Below are positions 50,072 through 58,587 of a stretch of DNA of 64,000 nt, piece by piece. The stretch spans positions 1,015,085 through 1,079,084 of the forward strand of contig NZ_JACONV010000001.1 in assembly GCF_014358015.1 (NCBI RefSeq). Direction: 5' to 3'. Each line of letters starts with the position of its first letter. The stretch's first letter is position 1. Made by a program: the position numbers and the translations under genes. The notes beneath the pieces are model-generated. The model saw only the letters and a program-made list of their open reading frames with translations. It was not told where the DNA came from and searched no databases. Origin of the DNA: Pseudomonas triticifolii (GTDB lineage Bacteria; Pseudomonadota; Gammaproteobacteria; Pseudomonadales; Pseudomonadaceae).

Positions 50072-50265
50072 TTCGCGAGCAAGCTCGCTCCCACATAAAT
50101 CGTGCTTCGTCAGTCGATCACGGATTCAAGTGGGAGCAACTTGCTCTCACATAAGCCGTGCTTCGTCAGTCGATCACGGATTCAAGTGGGAGCGAGCTTG
50201 CTCTCACATAAGCCGTGCTTCGTCAGTCGATCACGGATTCAAGTGGGAGCGAGCTTGCTCGCGAA
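50072..50265. repeat. tandem array of a 56-57-bp unit with REP cores
   Basis: Three direct copies starting at 50101, 50157 and 50214 of a unit that runs CGTGCTTCGTCAGTCGATCA, then CGGATTCAAG, then the REP core GTGGGAGC(G)A(G)CTTGCTC. The copies are nearly identical. An inverted REP (TTCGCGAGCAAGCTCGCTCC, from 50072) precedes the array, and the last copy alone ends in GCGAA. It lies between leuD and the methyltransferase. It is not a CRISPR: there are no variable spacers. Confidence 0.9.
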
Positions 50266-50332
50266 ATGGCCAGTAGATCCGGCTGAGATTCGGATGAAAC
50301 ACCGCACCTGCCGGATCTGGACTGTCTACCTG

Positions 50333-50974
50333 TCAGTCGCGAAACAACCATGGCTGACTTGCACGGTGCTTGCTTTCGAACGCAGCGATTGCATCGGCAT
50401 CCATCAGCGTCAGGCCGATATCGTCCAGACCGTTGAGCAGGCAGTGCTTGCGAAACGCGTCGATCTCGAAGCTGAGCACCTTGCCGTCCGGACGGGTCAC
50501 GGTCTGGGCCTGCAGATCGATATTCAACTGATAACCCGGGCTGGCTTCGACCTGTTTGAACAACTCGTCGACTTCAGCTTCGGTCAAAATGATCGGCAGC
50601 AGGCCGTTCTTGAAGCTGTTGTTGAAGAAGATATCGGCATAGCTGGGTGCGATGATCGCGCAGAAACCGTACTCTTCCAGCGCCCACGGGGCGTGCTCAC
50701 GGCTGGAACCACAACCGAAATTCTCGCGGGCCAGCAATACACTGGCGCCTTGATAACGCTCGTGGTTGAGCACGAAATCATGGTTCAGCGGACGCTTGGA
50801 GTTGTCCTGATACGGCTGCCCCACGTCCAGATAACGCCACTCATCGAACAGGTTGGGACCAAATCCTGTACGTTTGATCGACTTGAGAAACTGCTTGGGA
50901 ATGATCTGGTCAGTGTCGACGTTGGCACGATCCAGAGGAGCGACCAGGCCATTGTGCTGGGTAAAGGCTTTCAT
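50333..50974 (-). CDS. leuD: 3-isopropylmalate dehydratase small subunit
   Basis: A 213-residue small subunit. It has the aconitase swivel-domain motif [30 protein letters not shown] and the N-terminal [15 protein letters not shown]. It pairs with LeuC to isomerise isopropylmalate. GAGGAAACC precedes the ATG. It follows leuC with a ten-base gap. Confidence 0.97.
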   Translation of the reverse strand: MKAFTQHNGLVAPLDRANVDTDQIIPKQFLKSIKRTGFGPNLFDEWRYLDVGQPYQDNSKRPLNHDFVLNHERYQGASVLLARENFGCGSSREHAPWALEEYGFCAIIAPSYADIFFNNSFKNGLLPIILTEAEVDELFKQVEASPGYQLNIDLQAQTVTRPDGKVLSFEIDAFRKHCLLNGLDDIGLTLMDADAIAAFESKHRASQPWLFRD

Positions 50975-50984
50975 GCTGGTTTCC

Positions 50985-52409
50985 TCAGTGCTGGATCAAG
51001 TCGCGAACGTCGATGAAACGGCCATTGACGGCCGCTGCGGCTGCCATCGCCGGGCTCACCAGGTGAGTCCGGCCGCCAGCGCCCTGACGACCCTCGAAGT
51101 TACGGTTGGACGTCGAGGCACAGTGCTCGCCGGAACCCAGGCGGTCAGGGTTCATCGCCAGACACATTGAACAACCTGGCTCGCGCCATTCAAAACCGGC
51201 TTCGATGAAGATCTTGTCCAGCCCTTCCTTCTCGGCCTGTTCCTTGATCAGACCCGAACCCGGCACCACGATGGCCTGCTTGATGGTCGCGGCAACCTTG
51301 CGGCCCCTGGCGATGTCGGCAGCAGCACGCAGGTCTTCGATGCGCGAGTTGGTGCACGAACCGATGAACACGCGATCCAGCTGAATGTCGGTGATCGGCT
51401 GGTTGGCTTTGAGGCCCATGTACTTCAAGGCGCGCTCGATCGAACCACGCTTGACCAGATCCATTTCCTGCGCAGGATCGGGCACGTTCTGATCGACAGC
51501 CAGTACCATTTCGGGCGACGTGCCCCAGCTCACTTGCGGCTTGATGTCAGCAGCGTTGAGCTCGACGATGGTGTCGAACACCGCGTCCGGGTCGGAGACC
51601 AGATCTTTCCACGCTTCTACCGCCAGGTCCCATTCGGCCCCTTTTGGCGCAAACGGACGACCCTTGACGTACTCGACGGTTTTTTCGTCGGTGGCCACCA
51701 TGCCAACCCGGGCACCCGCTTCGATGGACATGTTGCAGATGGTCATGCGACCTTCGATGGACAGGTCGCGGATTGCGCTGCCCGCGAACTCGATGGCGTA
51801 GCCGTTGCCGCCTGCGGTGCCGATCTTGCCGATCACTGCGAGCACGATGTCCTTGGCGGTCACGCCGAACGGCAATTGCCCTTCGACCGACACCAGCATG
51901 TTCTTCATTTTCTTGGCGACCAGGCACTGCGTGGCGAGCACGTGCTCGACTTCGGAAGTGCCGATGCCGTGGGCCAGTGCGCCGAATGCGCCGTGGGTGG
52001 AGGTGTGTGAGTCGCCACAGACCACGCTCATGCCAGGCAAGGTTGCGCCCTGCTCCGGACCGATCACGTGGACAATGCCCTGACGCGGGTCGTTCATCTT
52101 GAATTCGGTGATGCCGTATTCGTCGCAGTTGTCATCCAGGGTCTGGACCTGCAGACGCGAGACCTGATCTTCGATGGCGCCGATGCCGCCCTTGCGTTCC
52201 GAGGTGGTCGGCACGTTATGGTCGGGGGTCGCAATGATCGAGTCGATGCGCCACGGCTTGCGTTTGGCAAGACGAAGGCCTTCGAAGGCTTGTGGCGAAG
52301 TCACTTCATGGATGATATGGCGGTCGATGTAGATCAGCGCCGAACCATCATCGCGCTGTTTGACCAAATGCGAATCCCAGAGCTTGTCGTAGAGCGTTTT
52401 TCCGGCCAT
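50985..52409 (-). CDS. leuC: 3-isopropylmalate dehydratase large subunit
   Basis: A 474-residue large subunit with the [4Fe-4S] ligands in [16 protein letters not shown] and [12 protein letters not shown], and [20 protein letters not shown]. Normal length. It is the first gene of leuCD-methyltransferase-leuB-asd and divergent from a LysR gene. A good minus-strand promoter lies at 52481-52509. Confidence 0.97.
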   Translation of the reverse strand: MAGKTLYDKLWDSHLVKQRDDGSALIYIDRHIIHEVTSPQAFEGLRLAKRKPWRIDSIIATPDHNVPTTSERKGGIGAIEDQVSRLQVQTLDDNCDEYGITEFKMNDPRQGIVHVIGPEQGATLPGMSVVCGDSHTSTHGAFGALAHGIGTSEVEHVLATQCLVAKKMKNMLVSVEGQLPFGVTAKDIVLAVIGKIGTAGGNGYAIEFAGSAIRDLSIEGRMTICNMSIEAGARVGMVATDEKTVEYVKGRPFAPKGAEWDLAVEAWKDLVSDPDAVFDTIVELNAADIKPQVSWGTSPEMVLAVDQNVPDPAQEMDLVKRGSIERALKYMGLKANQPITDIQLDRVFIGSCTNSRIEDLRAAADIARGRKVAATIKQAIVVPGSGLIKEQAEKEGLDKIFIEAGFEWREPGCSMCLAMNPDRLGSGEHCASTSNRNFEGRQGAGGRTHLVSPAMAAAAAVNGRFIDVRDLIQH

Positions 52410-52480
52410 CGGACGTACTTCCTCATCAGCTTTTTCTATGCCTTGGGTAATACATCCATGACCCCTTGGCTTGTGCGGTC

Positions 52481-52509
52481 ATCCTAGGGAATATGCTTAA
52501 ATAACTCAA
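52481..52509 (-). promoter_or_regulatory. promoter of leuC
   Basis: Minus strand: TTGAGT (52504-52509), 17-base spacer, TAGGAT (52481-52486). Just upstream, CATAATTTTCATG (52513-52525) is an AT-rich near-dyad of the kind LysR regulators use; the match is weak. Confidence 0.6.
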
Positions 52510-52552
52510 ATTCATAATTTTCATGCTTTGGATAACCAAATGGAATCTGACT

Positions 52553-53422
52553 ATGGACCTCGCCAACCTAAACGCTTTTCTTGCCATCGCTGAAACCGGA
52601 AGTTTCTCGGGTGCCGGTGAACGCCTGCACCTTACCCAGCCAGCCATCAGCAAGCGGATTGCCGGCCTTGAACAGCAACTGAATGTACGCCTGTTCGATC
52701 GTCTGGGCCGCGAAGTGAGCCTGACCGAGGCAGGCCGGGCGTTATTGCCCCGCGCTTACCAGATCCTCAATGTGCTGGATGACACCCGCCGCGCCCTGAC
52801 CAACCTGACAGGCGAGGTCACAGGGCGCCTGACGCTGGCGACCAGTCACCACATCGGCCTGCACCGCTTGCCACCTTTATTACGCGAGTTCACCCGGACC
52901 TACCCGGCCGTGGCGCTGGACATTCAGTTTCTGGATTCCGAAGTCGCCTATGAAGAGATTCTGCACGGACGGGCCGAGCTGGCGGTCATCACGCTAGCCC
53001 CCGAGCCTCATGCTCTGGTGCGCGCCACACCGGTATGGGACGACCCGCTGGACTTCGTTGCCGCGCCGGAACATCCGCTGGCCAATAGCGGCCCGATGAA
53101 GCTGGAAGACATCGTGCGTTATCCGGCGGTGTTTCCCGGTGGCAACACCTTTACCCACCACATCGTCAGCGGCCTGTGTGAAGCCCAAGGCCTGAAACCC
53201 AACATCGCCATGAGCACCAACTACATGGAAACCATCAAGATGATGGTTTCCATCGGGCTGGCGTGGAGTGTTCTGCCGCGCACCATGCTCGACGAACAAG
53301 TCGCGCGCATTCCATTGCCAGGCGTGCAGCTCAATCGCCAGCTAGGCTATATCCTGCACACGGAACGTACCCTGTCGAATGCCGCGAGGGCATTCATGAA
53401 ATTGCTAGACGCGCAGATATAA
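52553..53422 (+). CDS. LysR family regulator, divergent from leuC
   Basis: A 289-residue LysR regulator from ATG at 52553. N-terminal winged helix (LNAFLAIAETGSFSGAGERLHLTQPAISKRIAGLEQQL) and the periplasmic-binding-like effector domain (GRLTLATSHHIGLHRLPPLLREF). It is divergent from leuC over 143 bases, so regulation of the leu operon is the natural inference. Its effector might be a leucine-pathway intermediate such as 2-isopropylmalate, as for LeuO-like and LysR activators elsewhere. Confidence 0.92.
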   Translation: MDLANLNAFLAIAETGSFSGAGERLHLTQPAISKRIAGLEQQLNVRLFDRLGREVSLTEAGRALLPRAYQILNVLDDTRRALTNLTGEVTGRLTLATSHHIGLHRLPPLLREFTRTYPAVALDIQFLDSEVAYEEILHGRAELAVITLAPEPHALVRATPVWDDPLDFVAAPEHPLANSGPMKLEDIVRYPAVFPGGNTFTHHIVSGLCEAQGLKPNIAMSTNYMETIKMMVSIGLAWSVLPRTMLDEQVARIPLPGVQLNRQLGYILHTERTLSNAARAFMKLLDAQI

Positions 53423-53494
53423 CGTTTATAGTGCAGTGCATGCAGGATGCAGAGCGATCGTTTTACCGGCTTTATTTATAAAGGCTCGTGATCA

Positions 53495-55693
53495 ATGCCC
53501 AACTCCCTGGACGACTCCATCCTGCCGGTGCACGACCAGCCGTCAGTCACAATGCCGACGCACCCCAGTGTGGAGCAGACCCTGCGAGAAACGCAGGATC
53601 GCCTTCACCTGGCGCTTGAGTCGGCGCAGATGGGCACCTGGGAATGGGACATTTCCACAGACCGACTGCAGGCTTCGGCCCGCGCCGCGCAGTTGCACGG
53701 CCTGAGCGCACAGCCTGTGGACGATGACTTCGCGCACTTTTTCAAGAATGTGCCTGCCCGCGAACGCCAACGCATGCGCCGCGCTTACCGTGCAGTGCTC
53801 AAAGCCAGACAGGACACCTTCCGACTGACCTATCGTTTCATGCTGGAAAACGGACAGTCGCGGCTTCTGGAAAGTCGCGCCCTGCTCTACAGGGACGAGA
53901 CCGGAGCGCCTGCCAGACTGGCGGGCACCCTGCTCGACATCACCCAGCAGCAGGCCCAGGCCGCACTAGAAGTCAGCGAAGAGAAATTCGCCAAGGCATT
54001 TCATTCAAGCCCCGACTCCATCACCATCACCGAACTGGGCACTGGGCGTTACGTGGAGGTCAACGACGGTTTTTGCCGCCTGACCGGCTACAGCGCACCT
54101 GAAGTACTGGGCAAGACCGTGGACGAAATCGGCATCTGGACCGATACCGACCAGCGTCAGCATATGATCGATCAACTGCATGAGACGGGTCGGGTTCATC
54201 ACCGCGAAATGGCGGGCCGCAACAAGAATGGCGACCCACTGACGCTGGATGTATCCGCAGAGTTCATCACCCTGAACGACACCGCGTGCCTGCTGATCAA
54301 CGCGCGCGACATCGGGCAGTTGAAGAGCGCTCAGGCGCAGATTCAGCATCTGGCCTACCACGACTCGCTCACCGGCCTGCCGAATCGCGCCCTGCTCATG
54401 GACCGCCTCAGCCAGCAGCTGTCACTGCTCAGGCATCATGGCCTGCGCGGTGCGCTGCTGTTTCTGGATCTGGACCATTTCAAGCACATCAACGACTCGT
54501 TGGGCCATCCGGTCGGCGACAGCGTGCTCAATATCATTGCCGCCAGACTGGAAGCCAGCGTGCGTCAGGAAGACACCGTGGCGCGCCTGGGCGGCGACGA
54601 GTTCGTGGTCCTGATCTGCGGGCTTACAGGCGCTCGACACGAAGTCACTCAGCAGGTGCAGGAGCTTTCCGACAACCTGCGTGAATTGCTCGCAGAGCCG
54701 ATGTTTCTCGACGGTCACCGTCTGCAGGTCACCCCCAGCATCGGGATGGTGCTGATTCCCGACGACGGCCTGACACCTGCCGACCTGCTCAAGCGAGCCG
54801 ATATCGCGCTTTATCGCGCCAAGGATTCAGGACGCAACGCCGCACAGTTCTTCCACAGTTCGATGCAAAAAGCGGTCAGCCAGCGCCTGCGCATGGAAAA
54901 CGATCTGCGCCTGGCCTTGACCCGGCAAGAATTTCACCTGCACTTCCAGGCTCAGGTGGACTGCCGAAATGAGTCTATCAATGGGGCCGAAGCGCTGCTG
55001 CGTTGGCAGCACCCCGATTACGGCCTGTTGCCTCCGACCCGGTTTGTGCAGATCCTTGAAGAAAGCGGGATGATTCTCGAAGTGGGCAGTTGGGTGCTGG
55101 ACGAAGCCTGCAAGACAGGTGGACGGCTGCTCAGGCAGGGCCTTATCGACAAGAATGCCTTTCTGATGGGGGTCAATATCAGTCCCCGCCAGTTTCGGCA
55201 GAATGACTTCGTGGAACGGGTGCAACACAGCCTCAAGCAGCACCAATTGCCTGCCAGCATGCTCAAGCTGGAAATCACCGAAGGCATCGTCATCCAGAAC
55301 CTGGAAGACACCATCGCCAAGATGCGCAGACTCAAGGCCCTTGGGATCAGCTTTGCCATGGATGACTTCGGCACTGGCTACTCGTCGCTGACCTACCTCA
55401 AGCGCCTGCCGGTGGACACACTCAAAATCGACCAGTCGTTCGTTCAGGACGCCACCAGCGATCCCAATGACGCCGAAATCATCCGCGCTATCGTCGCCAT
55501 GGCGCAAAGCCTGAGCCTCAACGTCATTGCCGAAGGCGTCGAGACCATCGAGCAACTGACCTTTCTTGAACAGTTGGGCTGCTATGTCTATCAGGGCTAT
55601 CTGTTCAGTGAGCCGCTGGACGATTCCGGGTTCGAGACCCTACTGCAGCTCAAGAAGCACCTGCACCAACCCAGCCTGCTGCCGGACCACTGA
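53495..55693 (+). CDS. PAS-PAS-GGDEF-EAL cyclic-di-GMP enzyme
   Basis: A 732-residue cytoplasmic-looking protein: two PAS domains (about 35-150 and 160-275), a GGDEF domain with the motif at residues 366-370 and an RQED inhibitory I-site five residues before it, then an EAL domain (Glu499-Ala-Leu). In the GGDEF domain LDLDHFKHINDSLGHPVGD is intact; in the EAL domain NISPRQF, LEITEG, MDDFGTGYSSLTYL, KIDQSFV and AEGVET are intact. Both enzymatic halves look active, so the protein could make or break cyclic di-GMP under PAS control. No membrane segment is seen. It is alone, 72 bases after the LysR gene. Confidence 0.93.
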   Translation: MPNSLDDSILPVHDQPSVTMPTHPSVEQTLRETQDRLHLALESAQMGTWEWDISTDRLQASARAAQLHGLSAQPVDDDFAHFFKNVPARERQRMRRAYRAVLKARQDTFRLTYRFMLENGQSRLLESRALLYRDETGAPARLAGTLLDITQQQAQAALEVSEEKFAKAFHSSPDSITITELGTGRYVEVNDGFCRLTGYSAPEVLGKTVDEIGIWTDTDQRQHMIDQLHETGRVHHREMAGRNKNGDPLTLDVSAEFITLNDTACLLINARDIGQLKSAQAQIQHLAYHDSLTGLPNRALLMDRLSQQLSLLRHHGLRGALLFLDLDHFKHINDSLGHPVGDSVLNIIAARLEASVRQEDTVARLGGDEFVVLICGLTGARHEVTQQVQELSDNLRELLAEPMFLDGHRLQVTPSIGMVLIPDDGLTPADLLKRADIALYRAKDSGRNAAQFFHSSMQKAVSQRLRMENDLRLALTRQEFHLHFQAQVDCRNESINGAEALLRWQHPDYGLLPPTRFVQILEESGMILEVGSWVLDEACKTGGRLLRQGLIDKNAFLMGVNISPRQFRQNDFVERVQHSLKQHQLPASMLKLEITEGIVIQNLEDTIAKMRRLKALGISFAMDDFGTGYSSLTYLKRLPVDTLKIDQSFVQDATSDPNDAEIIRAIVAMAQSLSLNVIAEGVETIEQLTFLEQLGCYVYQGYLFSEPLDDSGFETLLQLKKHLHQPSLLPDH

Positions 55694-55695
55694 CG

Positions 55696-55723
55696 CAGAA
55701 AGGCGCACGAAGGCGCCTTTCTG
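55696..55723. terminator. terminator after the GGDEF-EAL gene
   Basis: Stem CAGAAAGGCGC / GCGCCTTTCTG with a six-base loop, straight after the stop and just before the convergent ibpA stop. The T-run is short, so efficiency is uncertain. Confidence 0.75.
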
Positions 55724-55735
55724 TGACGTCCATCA

Positions 55736-56179
55736 TCAATGCTCGATGGTTTTCTGAGTGTTCAGCGGGATGCGCTTTGGTTTGGCCTCTTCCGGCACGT
55801 TACGCACCAGATCGATGTTCAGTAGGCCATGGGACAGATCCGCGCCTCGCACCTCGATATTGTCCGCCAGCCGGAACGACAGCTTGAATTCGCGCCGGGC
55901 AATCCCCTGATGCAGATAGGTCACGTTTTCGGCTTCGCGCTCGCGCTTGCCGCCCGTCACGGTCAACACACCTTTCTCGACCTGCAGATCAAGGTCCTCC
56001 TCCTGCATGCCCGCCGCGGCGATCACGATTCGGTATTGATCGTCGCTGTAACGCTCAACGTTGTAGGGAGGGTAGCCGCTGGTCGAGTCGTTGCGCGCAG
56101 CCGACTCGAAGAGGTCGTTAAAACGGTCAAAGCCCACTGAGTGACGAAACAGTGGAGCCAGAGAAAATGCAGTCGCCAT
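55736..56179 (-). CDS. ibpA: small heat shock protein (Hsp20/IbpA type)
   Basis: A 147-residue small heat shock protein. The alpha-crystallin domain spans about residues 35-130 (YNVERYSDDQYRIVIAAAGM to LSHGLLNIDLVRNVPE), with a short C-terminal tail carrying KPKRIPL, the I/V-x-I/V-like anchor. It holds unfolded proteins for DnaK/ClpB. It is preceded by a ROSE-like leader and a sigma-32 promoter. Confidence 0.94.
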   Translation of the reverse strand: MATAFSLAPLFRHSVGFDRFNDLFESAARNDSTSGYPPYNVERYSDDQYRIVIAAAGMQEEDLDLQVEKGVLTVTGGKREREAENVTYLHQGIARREFKLSFRLADNIEVRGADLSHGLLNIDLVRNVPEEAKPKRIPLNTQKTIEH

Positions 56180-56236
56180 GATAATTCTCCTGTTAGTCAG
56201 CGAGTCGTTACGCGACCCTGATTAGGCGTCGCGTAT
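56180..56236 (-). promoter_or_regulatory. ROSE-like RNA thermometer leader of ibpA
   Basis: The predicted leader is about 57 bases. It has a 5' hairpin with perfect arms ACGCGAC / GTCGCGT (56210-56234), then the ROSE-type CUCGCU followed by AGGAG, which it can pair with to block ribosome binding at low temperature. Pseudomonas ibpA leaders are known ROSE thermometers. Pairing seen by eye only. Confidence 0.75.
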
Positions 56237-56242
56237 TCCCCA

Positions 56243-56270
56243 AACTAGGGTCGCCTGCTGACTTTTCAAG
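56243..56270 (-). promoter_or_regulatory. sigma-32 promoter of ibpA
   Basis: Minus strand: CTTGAAA (56264-56270), 13-base spacer, CCCTAGTT (56243-56250). The -35 box is a perfect heat-shock match; the -10 box is a variant of CCCCATnT. The -35 box begins ten bases after the dusC stop. Confidence 0.85.
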
Positions 56271-56279
56271 AGCTGTTTT

Positions 56280-57260
56280 TTACGAAAAATATGACCGTTC
56301 GTCGGCTCTGCTGTCGGCTGAATAACCGAGCAGGACACTGATCCGGTCGCAGTCGGTTTCGCGGCGCAGGGCGTTGAACATCAGCGTCGCCTCCGGGTAG
56401 CTCTTGGTCAGCAGTACCAGCCATTGCTTGAGACGGCCCGGTGCCTGCACCAGGGTCATCTTCGCCAGGCAGTCGCCCCAGAAGGTGCGCAGCATCGGTT
56501 GCAGCTCGGCCCAGGTCATCTCGACCACCTCCTCGCCAGCATGAGCCGCTGCAATTTGCCGCGCCAGATCAGGACGCGCCACCAGGCCGCGACCGATCAT
56601 GATGTCTCGCGCGCCACAGATCTCCTGACAGCGTCGCCAGTCCTCGACCGTCCAGATCTCACCGTTGGCGACGACCGGGACCTTGACCACTTCCTGAATG
56701 CGCGCGATCCACTCCCAATGTGCTGGCGGCTTGTAGCCATCGACCTTGGTCCGCGCATGAACGACGATGCGCTCGGCACCGCCATCGGCCAGCGCCCGGG
56801 CGCAGTCGAGGGCACCGTCGGTGTTCTCATAGCCCAGACGCATTTTAGCGGTGACCGGAATCTCGCCTGGCACGGCGCGCCGTACCTGGCTGACGATGGA
56901 ATGCAGCAGATCAGGCTCCTTGAGCAGGATCGCCCCGCCACGGGAGCGGTTCACCGTCTTGGCCGGGCAGCCGAAGTTGAGGTCCATGACCGGCGCGCCC
57001 AGTTCGCAGGCAAAGGCGGCGTTTTCTGCCAGACATACCGGGTCGGAGCCCAGCAACTGCAGATGCAGCGGCACACCCGCAGCCGTTTTGGCATCGGTGT
57101 GCAGCTCGGAGGCCATTTTGTAGTAGTAAGTGGCAGGCATGACCCGCTCGGTCACACGGATGAATTCGGTCACGCACCAGTCAATGCCGCCGACGCGAGT
57201 CAGCACATTACGCAGGATGTCGTCGACCAACCCCTCCATGGGCGCCAGAGCAATTTGCAT
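56280..57260 (-). CDS. dusC: tRNA-dihydrouridine(16) synthase
   Basis: A 326-residue flavin-dependent Dus enzyme. Start [23 protein letters not shown] and tRNA site with the catalytic cysteine in [38 protein letters not shown] and [16 protein letters not shown] follow. The DusC-type C-terminus is present. It reduces uridine-16 of tRNA. It is read just before ibpA but has a separate promoter from it. Confidence 0.93.
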   Translation of the reverse strand: MQIALAPMEGLVDDILRNVLTRVGGIDWCVTEFIRVTERVMPATYYYKMASELHTDAKTAAGVPLHLQLLGSDPVCLAENAAFACELGAPVMDLNFGCPAKTVNRSRGGAILLKEPDLLHSIVSQVRRAVPGEIPVTAKMRLGYENTDGALDCARALADGGAERIVVHARTKVDGYKPPAHWEWIARIQEVVKVPVVANGEIWTVEDWRRCQEICGARDIMIGRGLVARPDLARQIAAAHAGEEVVEMTWAELQPMLRTFWGDCLAKMTLVQAPGRLKQWLVLLTKSYPEATLMFNALRRETDCDRISVLLGYSADSRADERSYFS

Positions 57261-57289
57261 GGGTCACACTCGAAAAAAAGTCCGGCAGT

Positions 57290-57751
57290 TTACTGCCCGT
57301 CACCGGGATTGGGAACGCTGCCATTCAATATTGCCGCGCCGTAACCGTCGATGAACTCGCCAGGCATACGCTTCGGGCGCCCGGTGGAGAGTTCGATGCA
57401 GACAAAGGTAGTTTGCGCCCTCAGCAGCGTAAGGTTGTCGGAGGGGCGTTTGAGCTGGAAGCGGCGGGTCATTTTCAGACGACGATCCCAATCGACGATC
57501 CAGGTCGCCAGTTGCAGCTCGTCGCCCTCGTAGGCGCTGGCCAGGTAATCGATTTCGTGGCGGACTACGGCCATGGCACGGTCCAGACGGCGGTATTCGG
57601 CAAGGTCCAGCCCCAGATACTGCGAATGGCGCCAGGCGCAGCGCTCAAGCCAAGTGACATAAACCGCGTTGTTGGCGTGCCCAAGGCCGTCGATATCATC
57701 ACTGCCGACATTCAGGTCGATGACGAAAGGCGTTGCCAGATCCCAGACCAT
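57290..57751 (-). CDS. acyl-CoA thioesterase (YbgC/FadM type)
   Basis: A 153-residue hotdog thioesterase from ATG at 57751 (AGGAG before it). The fold begins with VIDLNVGSDDIDGLGHANNAVYVTWLERC, with the catalytic Asp in the DxxxxxHxNN motif of the 4-hydroxybenzoyl-CoA thioesterase class, here D-G-L-G-H-A-N-N. It hydrolyses acyl-CoA. It is 29 bases upstream of dusC on the same strand. Confidence 0.9.
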   Translation of the reverse strand: MVWDLATPFVIDLNVGSDDIDGLGHANNAVYVTWLERCAWRHSQYLGLDLAEYRRLDRAMAVVRHEIDYLASAYEGDELQLATWIVDWDRRLKMTRRFQLKRPSDNLTLLRAQTTFVCIELSTGRPKRMPGEFIDGYGAAILNGSVPNPGDGQ

Positions 57752-57872
57752 GCTCGCTCCTGTTTGGGTGAGAGTGTGGGCGGCAGTGTAGCTGGAATGC
57801 AGACCCGGCATGCCTGGAGACTTCTGGGGGCAAGAGCAGGGTTTGAAGAAAAACAAAACCCTGAAAAAACAA

Positions 57873-57901
57873 AAGGGCCATTCAATAATCGAATGACCCT
57901 T
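57873..57901 (-). terminator. terminator of the tRNA operon
   Basis: On the minus strand AAGGGTCATTC / GAATGGCCCTT with a seven-base loop, then TTGTTTTTT. It lies 22 bases after the last tRNA-Glu gene. Confidence 0.85.
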
Positions 57902-57923
57902 GGTCCCGCATAGCGGGAAATCG

Positions 57924-57999
57924 TGGCGTCCCCTAGGGGACTCGAACCCCTGTTACCGCCGTGAAAGGGCGGTGTCCTAGGCCACTAGACGAAGGGGAC
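57924..57999 (-). tRNA. tRNA-Glu (TTC), second copy
   Basis: 76 bases with CCA encoded. Acceptor GTCCCCT / AGGGGAC, anticodon loop CTTTCAC with TTC, and T-loop GGTTCGAGTCC. Identical in sequence to the copy at 58173-58248. Confidence 0.97.
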
Positions 58000-58044
58000 G
58001 CAAAACCTTCAGTCAGGTTCATCAGTGATGAACCCTGGCAAAAT

Positions 58045-58120
58045 TGGTGGAGCTAAGCGGGATCGAACCGCTGACCTCCTGCATGCCATGCAGGCGCTCT
58101 CCCAGCTGAGCTATAGCCCC
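58045..58120 (-). tRNA. tRNA-Ala (GGC), second copy
   Basis: 76 bases with CCA encoded. Acceptor GGGGCTA / TAGCTCC, anticodon GGC in a perfect stem CTGCATGGCATGCAG. Identical to the copy at 58325-58400. Confidence 0.97.
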
Positions 58121-58172
58121 GGATTTATCGCCTCGCGGCGGAGTTCAACCTTCCGGCATCACTCGGTGAAAC

Positions 58173-58248
58173 TGGCGTCCCCTAGGGGACTCGAACCCCT
58201 GTTACCGCCGTGAAAGGGCGGTGTCCTAGGCCACTAGACGAAGGGGAC
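58173..58248 (-). tRNA. tRNA-Glu (TTC), first copy
   Basis: 76 bases, same features as the copy at 57924-57999. The tRNA-Glu/tRNA-Ala unit is duplicated with different spacers. Confidence 0.97.
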
Positions 58249-58324
58249 AAAACCTTCTACCTGATCAGAGTTGGGACTCTGATCGATTCAACAACCCGTT
58301 TTAGCAGGCCTTGAACCTTGAATT

Positions 58325-58400
58325 TGGTGGAGCTAAGCGGGATCGAACCGCTGACCTCCTGCATGCCATGCAGGCGCTCTCCCAGCTGAGCTATAGCCCC
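58325..58400 (-). tRNA. tRNA-Ala (GGC), first copy
   Basis: 76 bases, same features as the copy at 58045-58120. It is the first tRNA after the promoter. Confidence 0.97.
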
Positions 58401-58419
58401 ACATCAGTGGACGGGGCGC

Positions 58420-58448
58420 ATGTTAAGCGCGAGTCGCTAAGCTGTCAA
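58420..58448 (-). promoter_or_regulatory. promoter of the tRNA-Ala/Glu operon
   Basis: Minus strand: perfect TTGACA (58443-58448), 17-base spacer, TAACAT (58420-58425), then a GC-rich GCGCCCC discriminator typical of stringently controlled tRNA promoters. It is about 20 bases before the first tRNA. Confidence 0.85.
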
Positions 58449-58587
58449 ATTTATTTTCGCGAAATTTGAAAGTTTTTCGTCGGGATAACAATCACTTACC
58501 GTTTTAGCCCGTAAATCCGAGGCCGGGCCGACCACTGCATGCCCTGCTCTCGCAGGCATACAGTGGCTTAGGGATATGCCTCACGGG

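Noticed and set aside
50072..50265. Possible CRISPR array
   Set aside because: The units are contiguous and identical, with no variable spacers, and no cas gene is present.
50102..51016. A 304-codon plus-strand frame starting in the tandem repeat
   Set aside because: Its repeated peptide comes from the 57-bp DNA repeat and the rest is antisense to leuD.
52513..52525. Confident LysR operator upstream of leuC
   Set aside because: CATAATTTTCATG is only partly symmetric, and lacks a clear T-N11-A core, so it is noted under the promoter but not claimed.
58025..58213. Small open frame over the tRNA genes
   Set aside because: It is only the reading of two tRNA genes on the opposite strand.
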